NCBI RefSeq assembly: GCF_000314995.1
Contig: NZ_BAEO01000067.1
Span: 1 to 64,000, forward strand
Reading direction: 5' to 3'
Source: Paraglaciecola arctica BSs20135
GTDB lineage: Bacteria; Pseudomonadota; Gammaproteobacteria; Enterobacterales; Alteromonadaceae
Length of the DNA stretch: 64,000 nt
The position numbers and the translations under genes are program-made. Positions 1 through 6,683 of this stretch are shown here, in pieces. Under the pieces are notes generated by a model. That model made no database searches. It was not told the origin of the DNA and saw nothing but the letters and a program-made list of their open reading frames with translations. The number at the start of each line of letters is the position of its first letter. The first letter of the stretch is position 1.

Positions 1-93
1 AAGTATACGGCTTAGCTCAGAGATTTGGATTGATCTTGAAAAAGTGATCAAAAGATGACTAATACCTATTGACCGACCGGAGGCTCATATGTG

Positions 94-489
94 TTATGTA
101 CCGATTGGCCGCTCGGTACTATGTTCTGTTGGTTGCGGCGTTATAGTCATTACCTTAACACCATTAGCTGATTCGAAGCGGTGCCAAACACCCTTTGGAA
201 TAACCAACATTTGACCAGATGACAAATTGTTACGTTTCTCCTGATTACCTTCCAGAAGAATCAACATAGTCTCCCCACCTAAAATTTGAACGAACTCGTC
301 ACCATTTAAGTGTCTTTCCCATTCACTAAAGCCTGAGTAGTGAGCAACATATATTCCGCCATCTCTATATTCGGATAACAAAGCAAAAGCATCTTTTGTT
401 TCCTCATCGTTAGTTTCAGGTGTTCTGTTTTTGAGAAACTTAACTCTCGAAAATTCTTCATTAATTGTAATTGCTACAGACTTAGTCAC
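94..489 (-). CDS. Cupin-domain protein, integron cassette
   Basis: A 131-residue single-domain cupin. The barrel can be followed from residue 45 to 115: a glycine-rich strand at GGIYVAHYSGF, the first motif around HLNGDEFVQILGGE and the second around SSGQMLVIPKGVWHRF. Such small cupins bind a metal or a small ligand; no substrate can be inferred. The start is GTG with AAGGA about ten bases upstream. The stop codon overlaps GTTATGT at 93-99, as cassette stops do at the other attC sites. It is the sixth cassette from attI, so Pc-driven expression would be weak. No signal peptide is seen. Confidence 0.75.
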   Translation of the reverse strand: MTKSVAITINEEFSRVKFLKNRTPETNDEETKDAFALLSEYRDGGIYVAHYSGFSEWERHLNGDEFVQILGGETMLILLEGNQEKRNNLSSGQMLVIPKGVWHRFESANGVKVMTITPQPTEHSTERPIGT

Positions 490-508
490 TTACGGGATCC
501 TTGTAGGT

Positions 509-583
509 ACATAACGCCCCAAGCAGGGGATTTTATGAGCGTTGTGCAGCGAGTAAAATTCCCGCTGACTTGGCTTGTTATAT
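509..583. other. attC recombination site (between cassettes 5 and 6)
   Basis: A 75-base imperfect inverted repeat. It starts at ACATAAC (509-515) and ends at GTTATAT (577-583). The inner arms pair: GCCCCAAGCAGGGGA on the left and TCCCGCTGACTTGGC on the right. This is the layout of an integron attC, with outer RYYYAAC/GTTRRRY-type core sites. The site folds on one strand and is cut by the integrase. Confidence 0.88.
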
Positions 584-589
584 GGCAAT

Positions 590-925
590 TTACACATGTT
601 TAATTTGCCGTTTCTTTTTGGAAAAAAACAGAACTGCAATTAAAAATAAGATGCATATGCCTTGAACCGATATGACCCACTTTAAATCACTAATTCGACT
701 TTCTGCGTTCCCAACATATTGATTGTTATAAGTTGAAACTATCTTAATTATGCCCGCAAGAGCAGTTTTTTCGAGAGTAATGAGTGTTTCAGTGGGTTCA
801 CTTGCCAAATGTTCCATTTTCACCGAACGCCACTGTTCATGTGCTGTTGGGAGAAATGCGATTGTCACAGAACCCACCAGAACAATGAGAGAAACAAAAA
901 TTGCTCCCCATGTGAATTTATTCAA
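590..925 (-). CDS. Hypothetical two-helix membrane protein, integron cassette
   Basis: A 111-residue protein with a hydrophobic segment at about residues 7-27 and another at about 85-103. They flank a mostly polar stretch of about 55 residues. The C-terminus is basic (KKKRQIKH). The likely topology is both ends in the cytoplasm and the middle in the periplasm. The start is TTG with AAGGA seven bases upstream; no in-frame ATG fits better. I do not recognise the family. It occupies one cassette between attC sites 509-583 and 941-1043. Confidence 0.65.
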   Translation of the reverse strand: MNKFTWGAIFVSLIVLVGSVTIAFLPTAHEQWRSVKMEHLASEPTETLITLEKTALAGIIKIVSTYNNQYVGNAESRISDLKWVISVQGICILFLIAVLFFSKKKRQIKHV

Positions 926-940
926 CGTACATTCCTTGCC

Positions 941-1043
941 ATATAACGCCTAAATAACAGGAAAATTGAGTTGGACGCTTTTTTGCGGTTCTTTGCAAAA
1001 AATCGGCAAACTCTATTTTTCCTAGTTTATTTTCTTGTTATGT
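941..1043. other. attC recombination site (between cassettes 4 and 5)
   Basis: A 103-base site bounded by ATATAAC (941-947) and GTTATGT (1037-1043). The arms GCCTAAATAACAGGAAAA and TTTTTCCTAGTTTATTTTC are nearly complementary, with extrahelical bases as in known attC sites. A short central stem-loop lies between them. Confidence 0.85.
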
Positions 1044-1121
1044 GTGTCTAGCAGAACACTCACAACACTGTTGGCACAAATTTCGCTTGATAATTGAAAA
1101 CTTATTATTTTAGAGGCTAAA

Positions 1122-1562
1122 ATGCAAATTACCAGTACTACTTATATGGCTCCGGCAAAAGAAGCATATAAAACCGGCAATTCTTTGCCGGACAATAAAA
1201 CCCAAAGTGCTATGGTTGCGCAAGAAGTATCCTCTATACATGAATTAGCCCAATATATAGACCCAAGTAATATGTCTCGAAATGAAGCTGCCATATTATC
1301 TGGTGCATTATTTCCCGATGAACCTAGTGCGACTTTTGGTGCACAAGCCCTTATACTAGTAAATGATAATGGTACACTACGGAATGCAACTAAATCAGAC
1401 GCAATCATGAATGAAAAATTTGATATGTTCGAGTCGATAAAAGGGCAAATGGAATTTAATCAGCAACGTGGTATATCAAATGACAACTTAGAGCTTGCTC
1501 AAGATTATTTACATAAATTGCAAATAGCAAAAACCTCTCCATCAGTTAACATATACACATAA
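1122..1562 (+). CDS. Hypothetical protein in a reverse-oriented cassette
   Basis: A 146-residue soluble protein with no signal peptide or membrane segment. It is rich in Asn, Ser and Ala. I do not recognise it. AGAGG lies six bases before the ATG. It is the only cassette gene read against the direction of Pc. It therefore needs its own promoter; TTGATA at 1087 and AT-rich DNA before the start could serve, but no well-spaced -10 is clear. The stop codon (1560-1562) lies inside the core of the attC at 1557. Reverse genes with their own promoter are often toxin-antitoxin or defence genes, but nothing in this protein shows that. Confidence 0.65.
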   Translation: MQITSTTYMAPAKEAYKTGNSLPDNKTQSAMVAQEVSSIHELAQYIDPSNMSRNEAAILSGALFPDEPSATFGAQALILVNDNGTLRNATKSDAIMNEKFDMFESIKGQMEFNQQRGISNDNLELAQDYLHKLQIAKTSPSVNIYT

Positions 1563-1653
1563 CGCCTACTTAAGCGGAAAAATATAGTTGGCTATAATGT
1601 GAACGAAGTGAAACAGCCAACTGTATTTTTTCCGTTTGAAGTTCTTGTTAGGT
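1557..1653. other. attC recombination site (between cassettes 3 and 4)
   Basis: A 97-base site from ACATAAC (1557-1563) to GTTAGGT (1647-1653). The arms AAGCGGAAAAATATAGTTGG and CCAACTGTATTTTTTCCG pair almost fully. The loop region contains GAACGAAGTG. Confidence 0.9.
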
Positions 1654-2535
1654 TTTACTTACCAACCGCTCTTCGATTACTTTTAAATAGTCACCCTCAG
1701 GAGTTTTCCAACTCTGTGGACCACTGCGACTATTGCCTGCAACTAATGCGGCTGCATATGAAGATGAACTCATTAGCTTATCTTTGAGCAATAGGTAAAA
1801 ACTACCTTTATCTTCTAGAAGACCATCAGAGATCATTTGCTGTTTAATGAGTAAATTTTTACCCGGCATACTCGGTGAAGATTTATGTGCGATTTGCGAA
1901 CCTTGTAAAAGTAAGAAGCCATCATCTGTAACTCTGCCTTGTGCGGTGACTTTATTTACCTTAAAGCTAAATGGGTAATTTATTAGAGAGTCTTCTTTTG
2001 GCTCAACAATAGTTTGAACAGCCCCTGAAGAAACAGACTCTAAAATTCTATGGCTTAAACTACCTAAAACAATACGAATATTATCGACAAACTCTTCCAT
2101 TGCCGCAGCGTCAGCGCGAGGAAGATTAGATTTGGTGGGTGTATTACTATTTTCTAATTCATATCTATCAGCTGACTTACTGATTTCTACGAGCCTTGCC
2201 TCTAGGTATTTAATATGACCTTTTGTTAGGTTTTCATCTTTACTTGTAAAGATTATCACCTCATTCCAAAATTCTTTTTTACGGTCATGATCTGCAAGTC
2301 TTTTAAATACGTCTTCAGATTCACCAATGTATGCAACATTGTTATCACCTGCAGAATTTTCAAATAAAAAATATACGCCAGGTCGTTTTGACTCTTCCCA
2401 TTTTCCTAGCTCCGAAAATCGACTTCGGGGACAAGCTAAAGCTTGACCTGACCAGTTAGCTATTTCTACATGGCGCAATCCAGTAGGACTACCGTCAGCT
2501 AAAAATATTCTTATACTTCTTCCAAACTTAGACAT
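1648..2535 (-). CDS. GIY-YIG nuclease-domain protein with DUF4357-like C-terminus, cassette
   Basis: A 295-residue protein. A GIY-YIG fold lies at about residues 50-135: RPGVYFLFE supplies the GVY half and VAYIGES the YIG half, followed by a conserved Arg in VFKRL and a Glu in YLEARL. The C-terminal part (about 210-290) resembles DUF4357, seen in bacterial GIY-YIG proteins of unknown role. GIY-YIG domains make single- or double-strand DNA cuts; a defence or repair role is plausible but not shown. The ATG start is clear. The stop codon overlaps the GTTAGGT core of the attC at 1557-1653. Confidence 0.82.
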   Translation of the reverse strand: MSKFGRSIRIFLADGSPTGLRHVEIANWSGQALACPRSRFSELGKWEESKRPGVYFLFENSAGDNNVAYIGESEDVFKRLADHDRKKEFWNEVIIFTSKDENLTKGHIKYLEARLVEISKSADRYELENSNTPTKSNLPRADAAAMEEFVDNIRIVLGSLSHRILESVSSGAVQTIVEPKEDSLINYPFSFKVNKVTAQGRVTDDGFLLLQGSQIAHKSSPSMPGKNLLIKQQMISDGLLEDKGSFYLLLKDKLMSSSSYAAALVAGNSRSGPQSWKTPEGDYLKVIEERLVSKT

Positions 2536-2556
2536 ATTCTCGAAACTTCCTGTAAA

Positions 2557-2648
2557 ACCTAACGCCGCTATAAGCGGCTAAGTACAATTTGCTAAACTGC
2601 GCGAAGCGCGAGCAAACTGTACGTGTCCGTTTGATAGCCTTGTTAGGC
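2557..2648. other. attC recombination site (between cassettes 2 and 3)
   Basis: A 92-base site bounded by ACCTAAC (2557-2563) and GTTAGGC (2642-2648). The inner arms contain AGTACAATTTGCT and AGCAAACTGTACGT. The apical part is GCGCGAAGCGCG. Confidence 0.92.
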
Positions 2649-2669
2649 AAGTACCCTCGAACACCATTG

Positions 2670-3158
2670 CTAATGATTTAAATAATATGCATCGTGCTCT
2701 TTTTTTCCTTTAACATCTTGAAGACCTGAATAGAAGTTAGCGAAAGCTTTGTCAGAGGAACTCAAGTGAACCCAACCATCAGCAACTTTGAACCAATTTG
2801 AATTCACCTTTTTATAGACACTCGGAAAAGTGCCCCAGCCAGATTTTGAAACAGTTAGCTCACTGAATTTTAATATTTCTTTATACTCCGAAGCCTTGCT
2901 GGGTTGAGAGTAAACTCGGATTGGTTTGTTTCTTATTGTTGATGTGTCGTTATCATTTAACGTGTAACAACTTATCGAATTCAGCTCTCGATCAAACCAG
3001 ACATATTGCTGTGCTTGCTCAAATGAAATTACTGAACAATCGTTAAATTGAATTGCCCATTTATCATTATCAACGAAACCAAGATAGCCAATCACTTGAT
3101 TTTCTGACGACACGCAACCGCTAATGAGGAACACAAAGATGAATCGGATTATATTCAA
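2670..3158 (-). CDS. Hypothetical lipoprotein, integron cassette
   Basis: A 162-residue protein with a short signal peptide ending in a lipobox (FLISGC, Cys at about residue 15), so a membrane-anchored lipoprotein. The mature part is mixed alpha/beta with several aromatic residues and ends in DAYYLNH. I do not recognise the family. The start is TTG with AAGGGAG seven bases upstream. It is the second cassette from attI, between attC sites 2557-2648 and 3180-3279. Confidence 0.65.
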   Translation of the reverse strand: MNIIRFIFVFLISGCVSSENQVIGYLGFVDNDKWAIQFNDCSVISFEQAQQYVWFDRELNSISCYTLNDNDTSTIRNKPIRVYSQPSKASEYKEILKFSELTVSKSGWGTFPSVYKKVNSNWFKVADGWVHLSSSDKAFANFYSGLQDVKGKKEHDAYYLNH

Positions 3159-3179
3159 AACAACAAAACTCCCTTAGTT

Positions 3180-3279
3180 ACCTAACGCCGCATTAAGCGG
3201 ACAAAAATAGTGGGTTAAAATGTGTAGCGAAGCGAAACGTAACCCACTGTTTTTGTTCCGTCTAAATGCCTTGTTAGGC
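3180..3279. other. attC recombination site (between cassettes 1 and 2)
   Basis: A 100-base site from ACCTAAC (3180-3186) to GTTAGGC (3273-3279). The arms ACAAAAATAGTGGGTTA and TAACCCACTGTTTTTGT are nearly perfect complements, and the outer cores match exactly. Confidence 0.93.
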
Positions 3280-4145
3280 TACTTTCTAGATTGCAAAGAG
3301 ACTAGTTCCTTTTCTGCATTTGATTTAGCTCTCATCTCATCAGGAGAAAAATCATGCCAGTAAAATCTACCTTCTGATGGGGCAAATACCCATGGGTGGT
3401 CTAGCACCTCGTATTTGCCTAACTCACGACCACGAAGATAGATTTTTTGTTCTTCGTTAGGTAATTCAGGAGGCCAATAAACACCGAAGTGTTTTTGGTT
3501 CATATTCTGGTATATCTTTGTTAGTTGCGGGGCTCCGCCGATCTCTCGAAATTGACCAGATGATAAAATATCGAAAAATACTTCGGAAGGAACCATACCA
3601 AGTTTAAAGTCAGTATCAGTGTGATTTTTTTCTATTTGAGATATACGGCTAGAAATTTCACTGACAGGTCCTTGATCACCAATTACAGCTAGTAATTCGT
3701 CATTGACTTTTTTACCACGCCTTATTTCAAACTTTTTAAGCTTAGGATGAAAAATTATTTTATTAAGAATGAAGCATTGCTTTTTAGCGGAGTACCCTGC
3801 AAAAATGAATGTACACTCAGGTACTTCTTCTGATGCGCAGGCGGCGTCAGAGACAAAATGAAGTGATTTGTTAAGCATCTGAATTATTTTTTCTTGCGCA
3901 TCAATAAAATCTATTGCCCGCTCACGTAAGTTAACAAATGACTCTACATAAGATGTAACCTGTGCAATTAATGGATAAGTCCACGCTGTATCCCCTGCAA
4001 ATGCCATAACAGCATCACTGCGGCCTATTCCGAATACCTTGGGACCATAATCCCAACATTTACCTCCACTAAGCCTGCTATCTGACATAACCCAGAGTTC
4101 ACGGCCAGTATTGGTTTTTCTAGTCCAAGAAACGACAAGAGTCAT
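3279..4145 (-). CDS. Proteasome/HslV-like Ntn-hydrolase candidate, first cassette
   Basis: A 288-residue protein whose first 60 residues resemble a proteasome-type Ntn-hydrolase: Thr2 directly after Met (MTLVVSW), a Ser/Asp strand (VMSDSRLSGG), a conserved-type Lys (GPKVFGIG) and a glycine-rich turn (MAFAGDTAW). If the resemblance is real, Thr2 would be the nucleophile after Met removal. This is a distant similarity judged by eye. The C-terminal 80 residues (PPELPNEEQKIYLRG onward) are not recognised. The ATG is preceded by AAAGGAAAG. As the first cassette after attI it is the best placed for expression from Pc. Confidence 0.5.
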   Translation of the reverse strand: MTLVVSWTRKTNTGRELWVMSDSRLSGGKCWDYGPKVFGIGRSDAVMAFAGDTAWTYPLIAQVTSYVESFVNLRERAIDFIDAQEKIIQMLNKSLHFVSDAACASEEVPECTFIFAGYSAKKQCFILNKIIFHPKLKKFEIRRGKKVNDELLAVIGDQGPVSEISSRISQIEKNHTDTDFKLGMVPSEVFFDILSSGQFREIGGAPQLTKIYQNMNQKHFGVYWPPELPNEEQKIYLRGRELGKYEVLDHPWVFAPSEGRFYWHDFSPDEMRAKSNAEKELVSLQSRK

Positions 4146-4192
4146 AACTTTCCTTTAAAATATTTAACGTATATACACGATGCGCCACAGTA

Positions 4193-4199
4193 GCCTAAC
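4193..4199 (-). other. attI: attI crossover core
   Basis: GCCTAAC on the plus strand is GTTAGGC in cassette orientation, the same core found at the ends of the attC sites at 2642 and 3273. It is the junction between the first cassette and the integron platform, upstream of intI, as in other integrons. Confidence 0.78.
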
Positions 4200-4213
4200 A
4201 ATATTAATAAATA

Positions 4214-4245
4214 GATAAAGTCCGTGTTTAAACACGGACTTTATC
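4214..4245. repeat. Perfect 32-base palindrome beside attI
   Basis: The arms GATAAAGTCCGTGTTT (4214-4229) and AAACACGGACTTTATC (4230-4245) are exact reverse complements with no spacer. Read toward the cassettes it is followed by AT-rich DNA, so it could end transcription. Cloverleaf alternatives exist because ATACGGAT just outside can pair with the TCCGT inside one arm. Confidence 0.9.
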
Positions 4246-4357
4246 CGTATATAAGTTTTACCTTATTCTAAGCATAGAGCCTAAGTTATTACAACACATA
4301 AGGTTCTTCCAATATCAAAGTTGCGCCACTGTAAAAATACGGCAATTATCCGTGATC

Positions 4358-4386
4358 TTGCATATATACGGGTTAGAAACTATAAC
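4358..4386 (+). promoter_or_regulatory. Sigma70 promoter of intI
   Basis: TTGCAT (4358-4363) and TATAAC (4381-4386) are separated by 17 bases, a good fit to -35 and -10 elements. Transcription would start near 4393, inside the LexA box. Confidence 0.7.
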
Positions 4387-4401
4387 TGTATATAATTACA
4401 G
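4386..4401. promoter_or_regulatory. LexA box controlling intI
   Basis: CTGT, eight AT bases, then ACAG: an exact match to the gammaproteobacterial CTGT-N8-ACAG SOS box. It overlaps the last base of the intI -10 element and the expected transcription start, so bound LexA would block the promoter. SOS control of integron integrases is known in Vibrio cholerae and class 1 integrons. Confidence 0.88.
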
Positions 4402-4458
4402 TTATATTAATATTAAAAAAATGAAAAATCACCTTTTTTAACCCACATCTCAGAATGC

Positions 4459-5385
4459 ATGTATCAACGGCATTACGCCAAAAAGACTATCGAAAGTTAT
4501 GTTCATTGGATTTACCGCTACATATGCTTTCATCAAAAACGGCATCCTGCACAAATGGGCGATAATGAAGTCGAGCAATTCTTAAATCATCTAGTCATCA
4601 AATTGGATTCAGCGCCAAGCACCCAGACTAGCGCATTGAATGCATTAGTCTTTTTATATAAAGACATTATCAATAAACCGCTGAATATTAAATTGAATTT
4701 TGTAAAGAGCAGTCGTCAAGCTAAGTTACCTGTTGTGTTGACACATGATGAAGTAAAAAGTCTTTTTTCCTTCATCAGTGCAAATCAAAAATTGCTGGTA
4801 TCTCTACTTTATGGAAGTGGATTGAGATTAATGGAAGCTGTACGCCTAAGAGTCAAAGATGTAGATTTTGATTTTTCATGTATAAAAGTTTGGAATGGTA
4901 AAGGCGGCAAACATAGAGTGGTCACCTTGGCACCTGAACTTCACCCAGCACTGCGTAGTCAAATTGTTTTGGTTGAACAATATTTAAACTCTGATCTCGC
5001 TCATCCTGATTACGCAGGTGTTTATTTACCTAATCGGCTAAGGGTTAAGTATCAAACCGCAATTAAAACTTTATCTTGGCAATACCTATTTCCAAGTATA
5101 AAACTGTCAATTGATCCAGAAAGTAAACTGCTGAGAAGGCATCACAGTGATGAAACTACAGTGCAAAAATGTGTTCGTAGTGCAGCTCTCAAAGCAAAAA
5201 TTCAAAAACACGTCACCCCACACACCTTACGTCACAGTTTCGCCACCCACCTACTCCAATCCGGCGCAGACATTCGCACAGTCCAAGATCAACTCGGCCA
5301 TGCCGATTTACGTACCACTCAAATCTATACCCACATTTTGCAACGAGGCGGTAACTCGGTGGTGAGTCCACTGTCTAGACTTTAG
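4459..5385 (+). CDS. intI: Integron integrase (tyrosine recombinase), N-terminus out of frame
   Basis: Catalyses attI x attC and attC x attC recombination. Over 308 residues it carries all active-site residues: R123 in GSGLRLME, Lys at 148/151 in GKGGK, H255/R258 in TPHTLRHS, H281 in QLGH and Y290 in QIYTH. The IntI-specific insertion lies at about 185-235, with RRHH near 227. It closely resembles V. cholerae IntIA. The family's first dozen residues are encoded just upstream in this frame (KSPFLTHISEC, from 4426), but without a start codon. The ATG at 4421 is shifted because AAAAA follows it. The ATG at 4459 is the only in-frame one. Either a shortened protein is made, or the gene is damaged, or there is a sequencing error. 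The 3' end overlaps the opposing ybiB-like gene by four bases. Confidence 0.9.
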   Translation: MYQRHYAKKTIESYVHWIYRYICFHQKRHPAQMGDNEVEQFLNHLVIKLDSAPSTQTSALNALVFLYKDIINKPLNIKLNFVKSSRQAKLPVVLTHDEVKSLFSFISANQKLLVSLLYGSGLRLMEAVRLRVKDVDFDFSCIKVWNGKGGKHRVVTLAPELHPALRSQIVLVEQYLNSDLAHPDYAGVYLPNRLRVKYQTAIKTLSWQYLFPSIKLSIDPESKLLRRHHSDETTVQKCVRSAALKAKIQKHVTPHTLRHSFATHLLQSGADIRTVQDQLGHADLRTTQIYTHILQRGGNSVVSPLSRL

Positions 5386-6437
5386 TGTGCATAATGTTTA
5401 CCCGTAGTATCAAAAGTTTCAGCTGCTAAATTATATTTAGGTAAAGCCACAGGCCATGTTTTATCACGCCCTTGCCACATCTGCTGGGCTTGTTGATAAG
5501 CCACATTCCAATCAAGTTTATCCACTAACACCAACATTAAACTTAAGGTCCCCACTACCCCATAGTTAGCGTAGGTATCGTCAAGCTCACCGTTCCAAAT
5601 ACTTATTAACTGTTTAGCATCAAGTTCTTGAGGTTTGGTTATAAAGGTTTCGCAGGTGGCTTTTACTTCTTCGCTGGATTGCTGTGCGCTACGACTAAGA
5701 TGCAGGGTGACATCTCGTAAGGGGTTAAATTCCACTTCCCCGCCTTCGCCTCTAAAACATAATACATTGGCATCATTTAATAAAGCTGCTGTTTCGCGGT
5801 GTTTTACGTCTATCTTGCGGTGAAAAATACCTTGCAGGCTATGTGCTGCGTTTGACGGGTTTAACATTCTGGCTAAGGTGTTGGCACAGGAACGTAAACC
5901 AAATTGCTCCCGCAATTGAATAATGCCGTCGAGTTGCGGATTAATGTGTTTTAGATCCATGTAGGCAAAACCTAAGGTATCTAAGGCCACCTTTGCTTGG
6001 TCTGGGGTTTGTGCCACTTCAAAACCAATTTGTGGTAAGACTTCTTTTAGATATAAACGTTTTGAGTCTGGTTCGTGGGTGCCATGCAAAAATACTCTTT
6101 TGCCATTTTTGGCCAGCAACATAACAGCTAATAAAAACCAAGGTAGGTGCCTCCGTTTACCGGCGTAACAGCCCATGTCTAAATCAACGGATAATTCAGT
6201 AATACTAGTAGGCGTATGGGCACGGAATGCTTGACTAAAACCGGTTAATTCTTCAGGGGTTTCTTCTCTAACCCGTAGCAACATCAAAAACGCACCTTTT
6301 TGTTCGGCTGTGGCTTGACCATTGATGATCATGCTCATGGCCTGCTCGGCTTCGAGCATGGTTAAGGTACGCCCTGCCCTTTGGCCACGGCCAATTATGC
6401 GAATAAAGTCTTTAAATTCTATAGGAGTGTCTGACAT
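5382..6437 (-). CDS. ybiB: YbiB/TrpD2-family protein (anthranilate phosphoribosyltransferase-like)
   Basis: A 351-residue protein with the glycosyltransferase family 3 fold. The helical N-terminal domain spans about residues 10-75 (LTMLEAEQAMSMIINGQATAEQKGAFLMLLRVREET). The phosphoribosyltransferase-like body follows, with MGCYAGKRRHLPW and LFLHG-like strands. TrpD2/YbiB proteins keep the TrpD fold but have not been shown to act in tryptophan synthesis; E. coli YbiB binds nucleic acids. No other trp gene is nearby. It lies downstream of cobA in the same direction, with a 246-base gap containing repeats. The 3' end runs into intI tail to tail. Confidence 0.82.
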   Translation of the reverse strand: MSDTPIEFKDFIRIIGRGQRAGRTLTMLEAEQAMSMIINGQATAEQKGAFLMLLRVREETPEELTGFSQAFRAHTPTSITELSVDLDMGCYAGKRRHLPWFLLAVMLLAKNGKRVFLHGTHEPDSKRLYLKEVLPQIGFEVAQTPDQAKVALDTLGFAYMDLKHINPQLDGIIQLREQFGLRSCANTLARMLNPSNAAHSLQGIFHRKIDVKHRETAALLNDANVLCFRGEGGEVEFNPLRDVTLHLSRSAQQSSEEVKATCETFITKPQELDAKQLISIWNGELDDTYANYGVVGTLSLMLVLVDKLDWNVAYQQAQQMWQGRDKTWPVALPKYNLAAETFDTTGKHYAH

Positions 6438-6508
6438 AACTTAAAATTCTTATTTGGTATGTTGGATATTCTACCTTGAATAACGCGGCAAAATAGCAAA
6501 AAACATTA

Positions 6509-6586
6509 ACCACAGAGGAAAAGAAGGCCACAGAGGAAAGCCAAAGCGGCCATCTGTATTAGGTCTTTTTTCTCTGTGTGCGAAGC
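6509..6586. repeat. Interspersed CACAGAG repeat, copy A
   Basis: Contains ACCACAGAGG, GGCCACAGAGGAAAG and TTTTTTCTCTGTGTGCGAAG. The same words occur at 15966-16049. It lies between ybiB and cobA and could form a long transcript hairpin. It looks like a degraded copy of an intergenic palindromic element. Confidence 0.7.
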
Positions 6587-6663
6587 CTTTGAGTTCTATA
6601 CGGTAAAAACGCCTTTACGTACAGATTTATTAAAGCATTGTATACATCCAATGCTTAGGTTAT

Positions 6664-6683
6664 TTAACCTAAATTCTGGTTAA
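6664..6683. repeat. TAACCTGAA-type short repeat, variant copy
   Basis: TTAACCTAAATTCTGGTTAA directly follows the cobA stop codon. It matches the 19-base word at 18067, 30828 and 41082 with three differences and is itself nearly palindromic, so it may form a transcript end. Confidence 0.55.

Larger units (their letters stand above)
4146..4458. other. Integron platform: attI region and divergent promoter DNA
   Basis: This gene-free stretch separates the first cassette from intI. The insertion point is at GCCTAAC (4193-4199), whose complement GTTAGGC matches the cassette cores. It also contains a perfect 32-base palindrome, the intI promoter and a LexA box (listed separately). GCGCCAC occurs both at 4182-4188 and at 4323-4329 and could be integrase-binding direct repeats. 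A Pc promoter toward the cassettes should lie here, but I cannot assign one -35/-10 pair with confidence. Confidence 0.7.

Noticed and set aside
93-99. GTTATGT at the end of the cupin cassette as the core of a sixth attC.
   Set aside because: No ACATAAC partner or complementary arm is found in the 92 bases to its left; the site may extend beyond the window, so it is not listed as a feature.
4421-4441. ATG at 4421 as the integrase start.
   Set aside because: It runs in another frame and stops after six codons (MKNHLF).
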